Numbered from the stretch's first letter, positions 43,294 to 51,562 are shown. The stretch: DNA of 64,000 nucleotides from Kutzneria buriramensis (GCF_003387475.1 NZ_QUNO01000011.1:1-64000), one strand, 5' to 3'. Numbers and translations: made by a program. Notes: generated by a model from the letters alone, not told the origin.

Positions 43294-43940
43294 CGGAGCA
43301 CCCCCGCCATGTCGTGCACGGCCCGCAAGGTGCCGCGCACAGAACCGGAAACCTTGGACTTCGTGCCGGCCGTGCGCGGCCGGTACGTGACGTCCGACTC
43401 GACGACCCGCCACCTCGCCTCGTTGGCACGGATGAGCAGTTCGAGCGGATAACCGAAGGCGCGATCCTGAATCCCCAGGGCCAGCAGGCTCTCCCGACGA
43501 GCGGCCCGCATCGGCGCGATGTCCCGAACCTTCAGGCCGCGCCGGCGCATGAGCCCGGCGAGAATCCTGTTGCCCAGCCGGGCATGCCACGGCCAGCTGC
43601 CGCGCCCCTGCGGAATTCGCCGCCCCACGGCCATGTCCGCGCCGGCGAGCACCCGCTCCACCAGCGCCGGCAGCTGCCGGGGATCGAGCGACCCGTCGGC
43701 GTCCAGGAAGCAGACGATGTCGGCGGTCGCGTGTTCCAGACCGGTGTGCACGGCGGCGCCGTAGCCGCGCCGGGCCTCCCGCACGACCGTCGCCCCGTGG
43801 GCGGCGGCGACTTCCGGCGAGCCGTCCGACGACCCGTTGTCGACGACGATCGCGCGATATCCAAGCGGCAGCGCATTGAGCACGGCCGGCAGCGCCAATG
43901 CCTCGTCGAGGCACGGCAACACCACATCGACGGTATCCAC
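43290..43940 (-). CDS. Family 2 glycosyltransferase
   Basis: The product has 216 residues from GTG 43940. The GT-A fold is clear: VVLPCLDEA, VVDNGSSDGSPEVA, and the DxD metal motif FLDADGSLDP. There is no membrane helix, and it is probably a dolichyl-phosphate-mannose-synthase-like transferase that loads a lipid carrier. It opens the five-gene minus-strand operon that ends at 40486. Confidence 0.9.
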   Translation of the reverse strand: MDTVDVVLPCLDEALALPAVLNALPLGYRAIVVDNGSSDGSPEVAAAHGATVVREARRGYGAAVHTGLEHATADIVCFLDADGSLDPRQLPALVERVLAGADMAVGRRIPQGRGSWPWHARLGNRILAGLMRRRGLKVRDIAPMRAARRESLLALGIQDRAFGYPLELLIRANEARWRVVESDVTYRPRTAGTKSKVSGSVRGTLRAVHDMAGVLR

Positions 43941-44072
43941 CCAGTCGAAGCTAGAGCCGTCGCGTAATCGGCAGAACCCTTTCCGTGCTTACCGAAAGCT
44001 GACGACACCGAAAGTCTTACGGAGTTCTTGCGAACCACGGATCCGGCCATTCCGGCCGCTACCGTGTCAGGC

Positions 44073-45311
44073 GTGGCTCGACGCATCGGCACGCGCCTTG
44101 ATCTCGTCGTGGGCGGCGCCTCGCTGCTGCTCGTGGGCATCGCCACGGCGGTGGGCCTCGTCGTGCCCAATATCTTCGTGTCCGCGCCGCCGTTGTTCGG
44201 GGATTGGCTGCCGCACGTGGGAATCGGCACGCCGCTGGCGATTCTCGTCGCGCTGACGGTGATCATCCGGCGGCCGCCGCTGCGATTCGCCTATCCGCTC
44301 GCGGTCGCCTGGACATTCTCGCTGGCGCTGATCGACGGCTGGCAGCGCGGTATCGCCGGCCGGCTGACGACAAAGGACGAATACCTGCACGAGGTGCCGG
44401 GTGTGCACGACATCGGGGCGATGCTCCGGTCGTTCAGCGGACGGATCCTCGACTACCAGCCCGACTCGTGGACCACGCACGTCGCCGGCCACCCGCCGGG
44501 CGCGCTGCTGATCTTCGTCTGGCTGGACCGGATCGGCCTCGGCGGCGGCGCGTGGGCCGGTGTGGCGGTGATCCTCGTCGGCAGCCTCACGGCGTTCGCG
44601 GTGCCGTGGACCATCCGGTCCCTCGGCCACACCGAGCTGGCGGCGGCCGTCGTGCCGTTCTCCGTGCTGCTGCCGGGGGCGGTGTGGGTGGGCGTGTCCG
44701 CCGACGGCCTGTACGCCGGCGTCACGGCGCTGGCGATCGGGCTGCTGGTGCAGCGGCACTGGATCGCCTGGGTCGGCGGCGGCCTGCTGCTCGGGTACTC
44801 GGTGTTCCTGTCGTACGGGCTGCTGCTGTTCGGGCTGGTGGCCCTCGGCGCGGTGATCGCGACGCGGCGCTGGGCCGCACTGGGTGTCGCACTCGTTGCC
44901 GCCGGCGCGGTCATGGCCGCATTCGCGGCGGCCGGGTTCTGGTGGCTGGACGGCTACCACCTCGTGGTGGTGCGCTACTACCAGGGCATCGGGGCGCTGC
45001 GGCCGTACGCCTACTGGGTGTGGGCGGACCTGGCGGCGCTGGTGCTGGCCGCCGGCCCGGCGGCGGTCGCCGGCCTGCGCCGGCTGCCGGGGTCGCCGCT
45101 GCTGCTGCTCACCGGCGCGGCCGTGCTGGCGATCCTGCTGGCCGACGTAAGCGGGCTCAGCAAGGCGGAGGTGGAACGCATCTGGCTACCGTTCACGGTG
45201 TGGCTGGCGCCCGCGGCGGCGCTGCTGCCGGCGTCGACCCGCCGGTGGTGGCTGGCGGCGCAGGCGCTGACCGCGCTGGCGGTCAACCATCTGGTGCTGA
45301 CGAACTGGTGA
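44073..45311 (+). CDS. Polytopic membrane protein, probable GT-C-type glycosyltransferase
   Basis: The product has 412 residues from GTG 44073 (GTG 44064 is possible). About ten hydrophobic helices are seen. The extracytoplasmic segment KDEYLHEVPGVHDI and the DYQPDSWTTHVAGHPPGALL loop resemble lipid-linked-sugar GT-C enzymes, which would use the product of the divergent GT2. The following response-regulator gene starts 4 bp after its stop, so it is co-transcribed with a two-component system. Confidence 0.75.
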   Translation: MARRIGTRLDLVVGGASLLLVGIATAVGLVVPNIFVSAPPLFGDWLPHVGIGTPLAILVALTVIIRRPPLRFAYPLAVAWTFSLALIDGWQRGIAGRLTTKDEYLHEVPGVHDIGAMLRSFSGRILDYQPDSWTTHVAGHPPGALLIFVWLDRIGLGGGAWAGVAVILVGSLTAFAVPWTIRSLGHTELAAAVVPFSVLLPGAVWVGVSADGLYAGVTALAIGLLVQRHWIAWVGGGLLLGYSVFLSYGLLLFGLVALGAVIATRRWAALGVALVAAGAVMAAFAAAGFWWLDGYHLVVVRYYQGIGALRPYAYWVWADLAALVLAAGPAAVAGLRRLPGSPLLLLTGAAVLAILLADVSGLSKAEVERIWLPFTVWLAPAAALLPASTRRWWLAAQALTALAVNHLVLTNW

Positions 45312-45315
45312 AGAC

Positions 45316-46005
45316 ATGAGTGGACGGGTCCTGGTCGTTGACGACGACGAGACGGTGCGCGACGTGGTGCGCCGCTACCTGGAGCGCGACGGGCACGAGG
45401 TGGTGGTGGCCGGCGACGGCGAGAGCGCTCTGCAACTGGTCGCGAAGCAGGTGCCGGACCTGGTCGTGCTGGACCTGATGCTGCCCGGCATCGACGGCCT
45501 GGAGGTGTGCCGGCGGCTGCGCCAGCGCCTCTCGGTGCCGATCGTCATGCTGACCGCGCTCGGCGAGGAGGAGGACCGCGTGGTCGGCCTCCAGCTCGGC
45601 GCTGACGACTACGTGACGAAGCCGTTCAGCCCGCGTGAGCTGGCGTTGCGGGTCGGCTCGGTGCTGCGCCGGGCCAAGGGCGTGTCCGCCGGGCCGGCGA
45701 TGGGCGAGCTGCTCGACGGCGGCCTGCGGCTGGACACGGTCGCCCGCAGCGCCAGCCTGAACGGCGCGCCGCTGGCGCTGACCACGCGCGAGTTCGACCT
45801 GCTGGTGTTCTTCATGGTCAACCCGGGCGAGGCGTTCAGCCGTCCGCAGCTGCTGGAGCGGGTGTGGGGCTGGGACTTCGGCGACCAGTCCACTGTGACC
45901 GTCCACGTGCGACGGCTGCGGGAGAAGATCGAGGAGGACCCGGCCAACCCCAAGCGGATCGTCACGGTGTGGGGCGTCGGCTACCGCTTCGACGGAACGA
46001 GGTAG
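45316..46005 (+). CDS. OmpR-type response regulator
   Basis: The product has 229 residues. The receiver domain (RVLVVDDDETVRDVVRRYLE) has Asp53 (VVLDLMLPG) and Lys in YVTKPFSP; the winged helix follows (TTREFDLLVFFMVNPGEAFS ... VRRLREKIEED). It lies 3 bp before its kinase and probably controls the membrane glycosylation block. It is not VanR: the kinase partner is encoded beside it and is unlike VanS. Confidence 0.92.
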   Translation: MSGRVLVVDDDETVRDVVRRYLERDGHEVVVAGDGESALQLVAKQVPDLVVLDLMLPGIDGLEVCRRLRQRLSVPIVMLTALGEEEDRVVGLQLGADDYVTKPFSPRELALRVGSVLRRAKGVSAGPAMGELLDGGLRLDTVARSASLNGAPLALTTREFDLLVFFMVNPGEAFSRPQLLERVWGWDFGDQSTVTVHVRRLREKIEEDPANPKRIVTVWGVGYRFDGTR

Positions 46006-46008
46006 CCC

Positions 46009-47016
46009 ATGCTGGTCGAGCTCATGCACATCGCCCCGTACGCGATCGCCTTCACACTGCCGATCGCGTTGCTGGGCCTGGTGCTGCTGCAATGGCTCGG
46101 GGAGCGCTCGCTGCCCACGTCCATGACGGTGCTCGTGCTGGTGCCGCTGGTCGCCACCGCCGGCGGCGTGATCGGCGTCAGCGGCTTCATGTTCACGCCG
46201 ATGCTCAACACCACCCTGCTGGTCTACCTGTGGATCGCGCTGGTCACCGTGCCGGCCGCGCTGCTGCTGGGCCGGGGCATCGCCAAACGGACCGTGTGGG
46301 AACGCGCCGCGCGGGTGCGGGAGCGCGCCGCCGAGGCGTCGCGGCGGGAGCTGGTCGCGTGGATCAGCCACGACCTGCGCACCCCGCTCGCCGGCATCCG
46401 CGCCATGGCCGAGGCCCTGTCCGACGGCGTCGTCTCCGCACCGGAGGACGTCGCCGGATACGCGTCACGGATCAGCGCCGAGACCCAGCGCCTGTCCGGC
46501 ATGGTCGACGACCTGTTCGAGCTCTCCAAGATCACCGCCGGTGCGCTGCGGCTCACCATGTCCGCGGTGCCGCTGCGCGACGTGATCAGCGAGGCCGTCG
46601 CCGCCGAGGGGCCAGTCGCCGCGAGCAAGGGCGTGCGCCTGGAGGCCAACGCCGAGGAGTGGCCCGTCGTGCTCGGCAGCGACCCCGAGCTGGCGCGCGT
46701 GATCCGCAACCTGCTCTCCAACGCCATCCGGCACACGCCCGCCGACGGCACCGTCGCCGTGCACGTCGACGCCGAGAAGGACCAAGCAGTGGTCAGCGTC
46801 GACGACGCCTGCGGCGGCATCCCCGACAACGAGCTCGACCGCGTCTTCGACGTCGCCTTCCGCGGCAGCGCCGCCCGCACCCCGTCCGGCGACGGCGGCG
46901 CCGGCCTCGGCCTGGCCATCGCCCGCGGGCTCGTCGAGGCCCATCAGGGCGAGATCGCTGCCCGCAACCACGGCCCCGGCTGCCGGTTCGAGGTCAGGCT
47001 GCCGATCGCGGTCTAA
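46009..47016 (+). CDS. Sensor histidine kinase with membrane-embedded input
   Basis: The product has 335 residues. Three hydrophobic helices occupy residues about 8-28, 38-60 and 67-88 with hardly any extracytoplasmic loop, so it senses within the membrane. His near residue 121 ([14 protein letters not shown]) is the phosphoacceptor. The N box is [13 protein letters not shown] and the G box is [11 protein letters not shown]. It partners the response regulator just upstream. Confidence 0.92.
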   Translation: MLVELMHIAPYAIAFTLPIALLGLVLLQWLGERSLPTSMTVLVLVPLVATAGGVIGVSGFMFTPMLNTTLLVYLWIALVTVPAALLLGRGIAKRTVWERAARVRERAAEASRRELVAWISHDLRTPLAGIRAMAEALSDGVVSAPEDVAGYASRISAETQRLSGMVDDLFELSKITAGALRLTMSAVPLRDVISEAVAAEGPVAASKGVRLEANAEEWPVVLGSDPELARVIRNLLSNAIRHTPADGTVAVHVDAEKDQAVVSVDDACGGIPDNELDRVFDVAFRGSAARTPSGDGGAGLGLAIARGLVEAHQGEIAARNHGPGCRFEVRLPIAV

Positions 47017-47026
47017 CGTGGAAGGC

Positions 47027-47773
47027 ATGGGGGAACCACTGCCTTTCGGGCTCATCGCCGACGAGTACGACCGCCGCCGTCCGGCGCCGCCCGAGGACCT
47101 GGTCGACGACCTCGAACGTCTCGGCGGCTCGACTCTCGACGTCGGCTGCGGCACCGGCAAGGCGGCGGTCGCGCTGATCGAGCGCGGTCTCACCGTCCTC
47201 GGCCTCGAACCCGACGAGCGCATGGCCGCGGTCGCCAGGAGCCACGGCGTCCCGGTCGAGATCGGCGCCTTCGAGAGCTGGGACGACGGCGGTCGCCGCT
47301 TCGACCTGCTCACCTTCGCCGACTCCTGGCACTGGGTCGATCCCGTCGGCGGTGTGACCCGTTCGGCGGAACTGCTGCGTCCGGGCGGGATGGTCGCGCG
47401 GTTCTGGAACGCCCACACCGTGGACCCGGACGTGATCGAGACCTTCGACGCCCTCTACCGCCGGCACGCCCCGGAGATCCCGCGGGTGTGGGAGCCGGGC
47501 GATGGGGCCCTGATCCGCCTCGTGCGGACCGCTGACGGGGAACCGTTCGGGCAGAGCGGCAATTTCGCCCCGGTCCAGACGCACATGTACAGGTCGGAGA
47601 CCGTGCGCACCGCCGACGACTGGGTCGCCACGGTCGCGACCACGAGCGATCACCTGCGGCTTGGCGACCGCCTCGGGCCGCTGTTGACGGAGCTGCACGC
47701 GGCGATCGAGGGCCTCGGCGGCGCGCTGCGGGTGCGCCGGTCGACGATCCTCGCGCTGTCCCGCCGCTTGTAG
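47027..47773 (+). CDS. Class I SAM-dependent methyltransferase
   Basis: The product has 248 residues from ATG 47027 (ggaag upstream); GTG 47018 is an alternative. Motif I is STLDVGCGTGKAAVAL, with LGLEPDERM, TFADSWHWVD and LLRPGGMVARFW. The W-H-W segment is typical of the YcgJ/type-11 methyltransferases. Substrate unknown. It follows the kinase by 10 bp but may be unrelated in function. Confidence 0.85.
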   Translation: MGEPLPFGLIADEYDRRRPAPPEDLVDDLERLGGSTLDVGCGTGKAAVALIERGLTVLGLEPDERMAAVARSHGVPVEIGAFESWDDGGRRFDLLTFADSWHWVDPVGGVTRSAELLRPGGMVARFWNAHTVDPDVIETFDALYRRHAPEIPRVWEPGDGALIRLVRTADGEPFGQSGNFAPVQTHMYRSETVRTADDWVATVATTSDHLRLGDRLGPLLTELHAAIEGLGGALRVRRSTILALSRRL

Positions 47774-47784
47774 TCCTGGGACCC

Positions 47785-47821
47785 ACACTCGGTGTGCCTG
47801 AGAGCGCGACTCGCGGGGGTT
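47785..47821. repeat. Second copy (half) of the 31-kb palindromic repeat
   Basis: The 37 bases match 31233-31269 at 36 positions. The copy fills the gap between two convergent genes and overlaps the epimerase stop codon by two bases. Only one arm is present, so it cannot fold into the same hairpin. Confidence 0.75.
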
Positions 47822-48881
47822 AGTGCCATACGGGGTCACGCAGGGGTGCGGTGGCGAAGTCGGCCACGCCGGCGGAGAAGGGCACCTGCGCGGTGAAGCC
47901 GAGGAGGTCGGCCGCCTTCGACGGATCGGCGACGACGTGCCGGACGTCCGCCGGCCGCGCACCGCCGACGACCCGCGGCGAGGGTCCGTCGCACGCGGCG
48001 GACAGCTCGGTGGCTAGCTCGCCGACGGTGTGCGGGTCGCCGGAGCAGACGTTGATCGGCTCCAGCACGCCGTCGGCCGTCGGCTGCTCCACCGCGAGGG
48101 CGTTGACCAGGGCGACGTCAGTGACGTGGACGAAGTCCCGCATCTGTTGGCCGTCCTCCAGTACGGTCGGCGCCTGCCCGTTGCGCAGCGCGGACCGGAA
48201 CAGCGACGCGACGCCGGCGTAAGGGGTGTCGCGCGGCATCCGTGGCCCGTAGACGTTGTGGTACCGCAGCGCCCACACGGAGCCGCCGGTCTGCCGGGCC
48301 CACGCCGCCGCCAGATGCTCCTGGGCGAGCTTGGTCGCCGCGTACGTGCTGCGCGGCTCGAGCGGCGCATCCTCCGGCACCTTCCGCCACGCCAGTTCCG
48401 CGCCGCAGCGCGGGCACCGTGGGTCGTACCGGCCGGCATCCACATCGGACTGTCGCCGCGGCAGCGGCCGCACGACGCCGTGCGCGTGGCAGAAGTAGCG
48501 GCCCTCGCCGTACACCACCATCGAGGACGCCAGCACGAGCCGGCCCAGGCCCGCACGGTGCATCGCCGCGAGCAGCACGGCGGTGCCGTAGTCGTTGTGG
48601 GAGGCGTACTCCGGGGCGTCCGACGGGTCGACGCCGTGGCCGACGACGGCCGCCTGATGGCACACGACATCGACGCCCGTGAGCAGGCGGTCCAGCAGTT
48701 CGCCGTTGCGCACGTCCCCGAGCACGATCTGATGCCGCTGCGTCCACGCCGGCGGCTCCGCGCCACCGTGCGCCTTCGGCAGCAGGGCGTCGAGCAGCAC
48801 CACGTCGTGCCCGCGATCGGTCAGTTCGTCGGCGACGTGGGAACCGATGAAACCGGCCCCGCCGGTGATGAGGACTCGCAC
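47820..48881 (-). CDS. NAD-dependent epimerase/dehydratase with CxxC insert
   Basis: The product has 353 residues from GTG 48881, which directly begins VRVLITGGAGFIGSHVADEL. The extended-SDR features are complete: the TGGAGFIGSH glycine motif, SSMVVYGEG Ser, and STYAATKLAQEH Tyr-x-x-x-Lys. Residues about 155-185 contain RCPRCGAELAWRK, a two-cysteine insert. It should modify a nucleotide sugar. The substrate is not clear; UDP- or dTDP-hexose epimerases are nearest. Confidence 0.88.
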   Translation of the reverse strand: MRVLITGGAGFIGSHVADELTDRGHDVVLLDALLPKAHGGAEPPAWTQRHQIVLGDVRNGELLDRLLTGVDVVCHQAAVVGHGVDPSDAPEYASHNDYGTAVLLAAMHRAGLGRLVLASSMVVYGEGRYFCHAHGVVRPLPRRQSDVDAGRYDPRCPRCGAELAWRKVPEDAPLEPRSTYAATKLAQEHLAAAWARQTGGSVWALRYHNVYGPRMPRDTPYAGVASLFRSALRNGQAPTVLEDGQQMRDFVHVTDVALVNALAVEQPTADGVLEPINVCSGDPHTVGELATELSAACDGPSPRVVGGARPADVRHVVADPSKAADLLGFTAQVPFSAGVADFATAPLRDPVWH

Positions 48882-48975
48882 GTCCCCGACGTTATGGGCA
48901 ACGCCACCGTCGTGGTCGTCCGCGAGGTGGCACGTCACGGAACCGTCAGATCCGCGCGACCGCTAGGTTGGTGCC

Positions 48976-49476
48976 ATGGAACGCAGTGCGCAGCGTCTCG
49001 GCCGTGCCCTCGTCGTGATCGTCAACGACTCGGTGGTGCACGGCGAGCACGAGGACACCACGGGGCCGTTGGTGACCGAACTGTTGGAGGAGACCGGCTT
49101 CATCGTCGACGGGGTCGTCGCGGTGTCCGGGGACGTGGTGGGCATCCGCAACGCGCTGAACACCGCCGTCATCGGCGGCGTCGACCTGGTCGTCACCGTC
49201 GGCGGCACCGGCGTGTCGCCGCGCGACCAGACGCCCGACGCCACCCAGGGCGTGCTGGACCGGCCGATCCCCGGCATCGCCGAGGCGCTCCGCTCCTCCG
49301 GCCTGGCCGCCGGCGCCGTGGACGCGGGCATCTCCCGCGGCCTGGTCGGCGTCTCGGGCAGCACGCTGGTGGTCAACCTGGCCGGCTCGCGCGGCGCCGT
49401 CCGCGACGGCATGGCCACGCTGTCCGCCCTGGTGCCGCACGTCATCGAGCAGCTGTCCAGCCTCGACGACGTCTGA
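48976..49476 (+). CDS. moaB: Molybdenum cofactor protein MoaB/MogA family
   Basis: The product has 166 residues. The molybdopterin-binding fold motif VVTVGGTGVSPRDQTPDAT and the strand LVVIVNDSVVHGEHED are conserved. MogA/MoaB adenylates molybdopterin before metal insertion. In mycobacteria this gene (moaB2) follows pepD; here 8.6 kb of other genes intervene. It may serve the molybdoenzyme at 40.9 kb. Confidence 0.9.
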   Translation: MERSAQRLGRALVVIVNDSVVHGEHEDTTGPLVTELLEETGFIVDGVVAVSGDVVGIRNALNTAVIGGVDLVVTVGGTGVSPRDQTPDATQGVLDRPIPGIAEALRSSGLAAGAVDAGISRGLVGVSGSTLVVNLAGSRGAVRDGMATLSALVPHVIEQLSSLDDV

Positions 49477-49484
49477 TCACGGTC

Positions 49485-49523
49485 CGGTTCGGGCCCCCGC
49501 CACCGCGGCGGGGGCCCGAACCG
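49485..49523. terminator. Perfect 17-bp bidirectional terminator after moaB
   Basis: Arms 49485-49501 and 49507-49523 (cggttcgggcccccgcc and complement) enclose a 5-nt loop. It sits 8 bases after the moaB stop and 7 bases from the stop of the convergent small gene. Confidence 0.8.
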
Positions 49524-49530
49524 TGTCCGC

Positions 49531-49812
49531 TCACTTCTTGTCGTGGTTGAACAGCTCGCCGACCTTCTCGCCGACCGTGCGCACGCCCTCGCTGAACTTG
49601 CCGCCGGTCAGCTCGTCCATCTTGGCCTGGGCGGCGTCGGCGCCCTTGTTGATCGCCTCGCCGGCCTGCTCCAGGTAGGGCTGCGCCTTCTCGCGCAGCG
49701 GCTCCGCCTTCTCGGCGAGGTCGCTGACCGCCTCGGCGGCCTTGTCGCGCAGCGGCGCGGCCTTCTCGGCCAGGTCGTTGGCCACTTCCTTGGCCCGATC
49801 GAAGAAGCTCAC
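49531..49812 (-). CDS. Small amphipathic-helix repeat protein (MT0933 antitoxin-like)
   Basis: The product has 93 residues from GTG 49812. It consists of repeats of the form A..L..KA.PLR.KA (APLRDKAAEAVSDLAEKAEP) and ends KVGELFNHDKK. The heptad-like Ala/Glu/Lys pattern resembles the MT0933/Rv0909 antitoxin family and apolipoprotein-like stress proteins. No toxin gene is adjacent, so the antitoxin label is doubtful. Confidence 0.65.
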   Translation of the reverse strand: MSFFDRAKEVANDLAEKAAPLRDKAAEAVSDLAEKAEPLREKAQPYLEQAGEAINKGADAAQAKMDELTGGKFSEGVRTVGEKVGELFNHDKK

Positions 49813-49858
49813 TGGGTGCCCCCGTCTCGTGCTCGCTGACAAGCCTCTGAGGTCAATG

Positions 49859-50038
49859 ATGGACGATGGGTGGGTGACCGAGCCACGCGAACAGCCCAAA
49901 CCCACCCGGCGCCTGGATGAGGTCTTCGGCGAGGTGCTGCCCGAGACCACCTCGGACGAGCGGGACCCGGACCGCCGCGGCCGGGACGCCGACAGCTGGT
50001 ACGAGGAGAACCGCCCGCCCCACCACGAGGACCGCTAG
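49859..50038 (+). CDS. Small conserved actinobacterial hypothetical protein
   Basis: The product has 59 residues. gaggt lies 5 bases before ATG 49859; the conserved part starts at an internal GTG 49874. The protein is very hydrophilic (PTRRLDEVFGEVLPETTSDE, ending NRPPHHEDR). I recall similar short proteins next to mscL in other actinobacteria. The stop overlaps the mscL stop (CTAG). Function unknown. Confidence 0.7.
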   Translation: MDDGWVTEPREQPKPTRRLDEVFGEVLPETTSDERDPDRRGRDADSWYEENRPPHHEDR

Positions 50039-50418
50039 CGCTGGCCCTGCTGGGACCGCAGCAGGTCGCGGATCTCGGTGAGCAGCTCGATGTCCGTCGG
50101 CGCGGACGGCTTCTCCTCCTCCTGCTTCTTGAACCGGTTGGTGATGCGCTGGACCGGCACGACGATCAGGAAGTAGACCACCGCGGCGATGATGACGAAG
50201 TTGATCACCGCCGTGATGAACAGGCCGTAGTCGAAGGTCACGCCGGCCACGGTGAACTGGCCGCCGATCTCCCCGCCGGTGATGGCCTTCACCAGCGGGT
50301 TGATGAAGGCGTTGCCCAGCGCGGTGACCAGCGCGGTGAACGCCGTGCCGATGACCACGGCGACGGCCAGGTCGACGATGTTGCCGCGGAACAGGAAGTC
50401 CCGGAAACCCTTCAGCAT
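50035..50418 (-). CDS. mscL: Large-conductance mechanosensitive channel
   Basis: The product has 127 residues: N-terminal amphipathic helix MLKGFRDFLFRGNIVDLAVA, first helix with AVVIGTAFTALVTALGNAFI, the second with LFITAVINFVIIAAVVYFLI, and a charged C-terminal helix (IELLTEIRDLLRSQ). It opens under high membrane tension to release solutes during osmotic downshift. The mscL position next to moaB matches the mycobacterial order. Confidence 0.97.
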   Translation of the reverse strand: MLKGFRDFLFRGNIVDLAVAVVIGTAFTALVTALGNAFINPLVKAITGGEIGGQFTVAGVTFDYGLFITAVINFVIIAAVVYFLIVVPVQRITNRFKKQEEEKPSAPTDIELLTEIRDLLRSQQGQR

Positions 50419-50443
50419 TACGACTCCTCAGAGGGGCGAACGA

Positions 50444-51058
50444 TCAGCGCAGAGTAACGGTGACCGGTTGCGTCAATGACGCCGCCGCCACCTTCGCCGC
50501 GGCCTGCCGGGGCAGCGCCACGACCACCAGTCGGCCTTTCGCCGACATACCCTCGCTCGGCCGCACCGTAATCACAATGGCGTCATTCGCCAGCACCGCG
50601 GGATCGCCGACCACGTCGACATGGCTGCCGGCTCTGAGCAGGTCGGCCACGGCCGCGTCGGTGAGTCGCACCGGCACCGCCTCAGCGTTCGGATCGCCGC
50701 CGGCCAGCAGCGTGTTCTCGCGGCCGACCAGCCGCACGTCGGTGATCGGCTCGCCCGCGCGGGCCGACCCGGCCAGCACTCGACCGACGGCCGCGCCGGC
50801 GTCGTGCAGGGACCCTGCCGGCGCATACGCCGCCGGCAGGGCGCGTATTCGCACGTCGTCGCCGGTGAGGGTGGTTCCCGCCGGCACGTCCCGGGCGGCG
50901 ACCAGCACCGAGGCGGCGTGCTCGCGATCGTGCAGCAGCGACGCCGCGGCCAGCACGACGGCGAGCACGGCCAGCAGCGCGGCGGCCGTGCGGCGGAGCA
51001 GGATCGTGCGCGCCCAGCCGGACAGGGTCAGCAGGCGGCGGAGTCGGGTGGTGCCCAT
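50444..51058 (-). CDS. SAF-domain CpaB/RcpC-like protein
   Basis: The product has 204 residues. One membrane helix (about 20-42) is followed by a SAF domain (ARDVPAGTTLTGDDVRIRAL) and a C-terminal region (PVRLTDAAVADLLRAGSHVD) like Flp pilus assembly CpaB. No other pilus gene is near, so its role in pilus assembly is uncertain. Confidence 0.85.
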   Translation of the reverse strand: MGTTRLRRLLTLSGWARTILLRRTAAALLAVLAVVLAAASLLHDREHAASVLVAARDVPAGTTLTGDDVRIRALPAAYAPAGSLHDAGAAVGRVLAGSARAGEPITDVRLVGRENTLLAGGDPNAEAVPVRLTDAAVADLLRAGSHVDVVGDPAVLANDAIVITVRPSEGMSAKGRLVVVALPRQAAAKVAAASLTQPVTVTLR

Positions 51059-51090
51059 GCGATCGACGCTAGGGCTCCCTCAACAGCGAG

Positions 51091-51127
51091 AACACCGGTT
51101 GTCCACGACCTGTGGACAACCGGTGTT
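51091..51127. terminator. 16-bp perfect inverted repeat built of DnaA-box-like sequences
   Basis: Arms 51091-51106 (aacaccggttgtccac) and 51112-51127 are exact complements around a 5-nt loop. The arms contain TTGTCCAC and TGTGGACAA, and a third tgtggacaa lies at 51131-51139. It follows the ruc stop on the minus strand and may simply be its terminator. Confidence 0.6.
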
Positions 51128-51141
51128 CCCTGTGGACAACT

Positions 51142-51462
51142 TCAGTTCGCGGCGGCCTTGGCCGGCGTCGAGGAGGTACTCTCCGCCTTCGCCGCGGGCT
51201 TGGACTCCGCCGGCTTCGACTCCGTCTTGGTCTCGCTCTTGGTCTCCGAGCCGCTGCTCGCGGCCGGCGACGAGGCGGTGGAGCCGTTGCGGCTGTCGGT
51301 CCGGTAGAAGCCGCTGCCCTTGAACACCACGCCCACGGACCCGAAGAGCTTGCGCAGCTTGCCGGCGCATTCGGGGCACTCGGTCAGCGCGCTGTCGCTG
51401 AAGGACTGAACCGCCTCGAAGCGGTGTCCACATGCGGTGCACGCGTACTGGTAGGTCGGCAC
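51142..51462 (-). CDS. ruc: FmdB-type zinc-ribbon protein, Ruc-like redox-regulated chaperone
   Basis: The product has 106 residues from GTG 51462 (gaggaacc upstream). A four-cysteine ribbon (Cys8, 11, 29, 32 in YACTACGHRF and LTECPECAG) is followed by GVVFKGSGFYRTD and a disordered Ser/Lys/Glu tail of about 45 residues. Its features match mycobacterial Rv0991c/Ruc, a chaperone activated by cysteine oxidation and controlled by HrcA. The gene sits, as in mycobacteria, beside the folate cyclo-ligase and galU, and has a perfect CIRCE element upstream. Confidence 0.85.
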   Translation of the reverse strand: MPTYQYACTACGHRFEAVQSFSDSALTECPECAGKLRKLFGSVGVVFKGSGFYRTDSRNGSTASSPAASSGSETKSETKTESKPAESKPAAKAESTSSTPAKAAAN

Positions 51463-51485
51463 GGTTCCTCCGCGAGCGGTCGGTC

Positions 51486-51512
51486 TTGGCACTCGAAGGC
51501 TCAGAGTGCCAA
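51486..51512. promoter_or_regulatory. CIRCE element (HrcA operator) upstream of the Ruc-like gene
   Basis: TTGGCACTC (51486-51494), nine bases, then GAGTGCCAA (51504-51512). The symmetry extends to 12 bp per arm (51483-51494 with 51504-51515). It matches the CIRCE layout TTAGCACTC-N9-GAGTGCTAA and lies 24 bases upstream of the ruc start, in place to block its promoter. Confidence 0.85.
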
Positions 51513-51562
51513 GACGATGATGCGCCACGACGGCGTGACCATGCAAACAGCAAGGGGAATCG

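Noticed and set aside
43991-44014. Direct repeat accgaaag spaced 16 bp in the divergent promoter before the GT-C-like gene
   Set aside because: The 16-bp period does not fit an OmpR-type site (10-11 bp), and the 8-mer is too short to support an operator call.
45316-46005. OmpR-type regulator considered as the missing VanR
   Set aside because: It is coupled to its own kinase and a membrane glycosyltransferase gene, 11 kb from the van genes, with no VanR-specific likeness.
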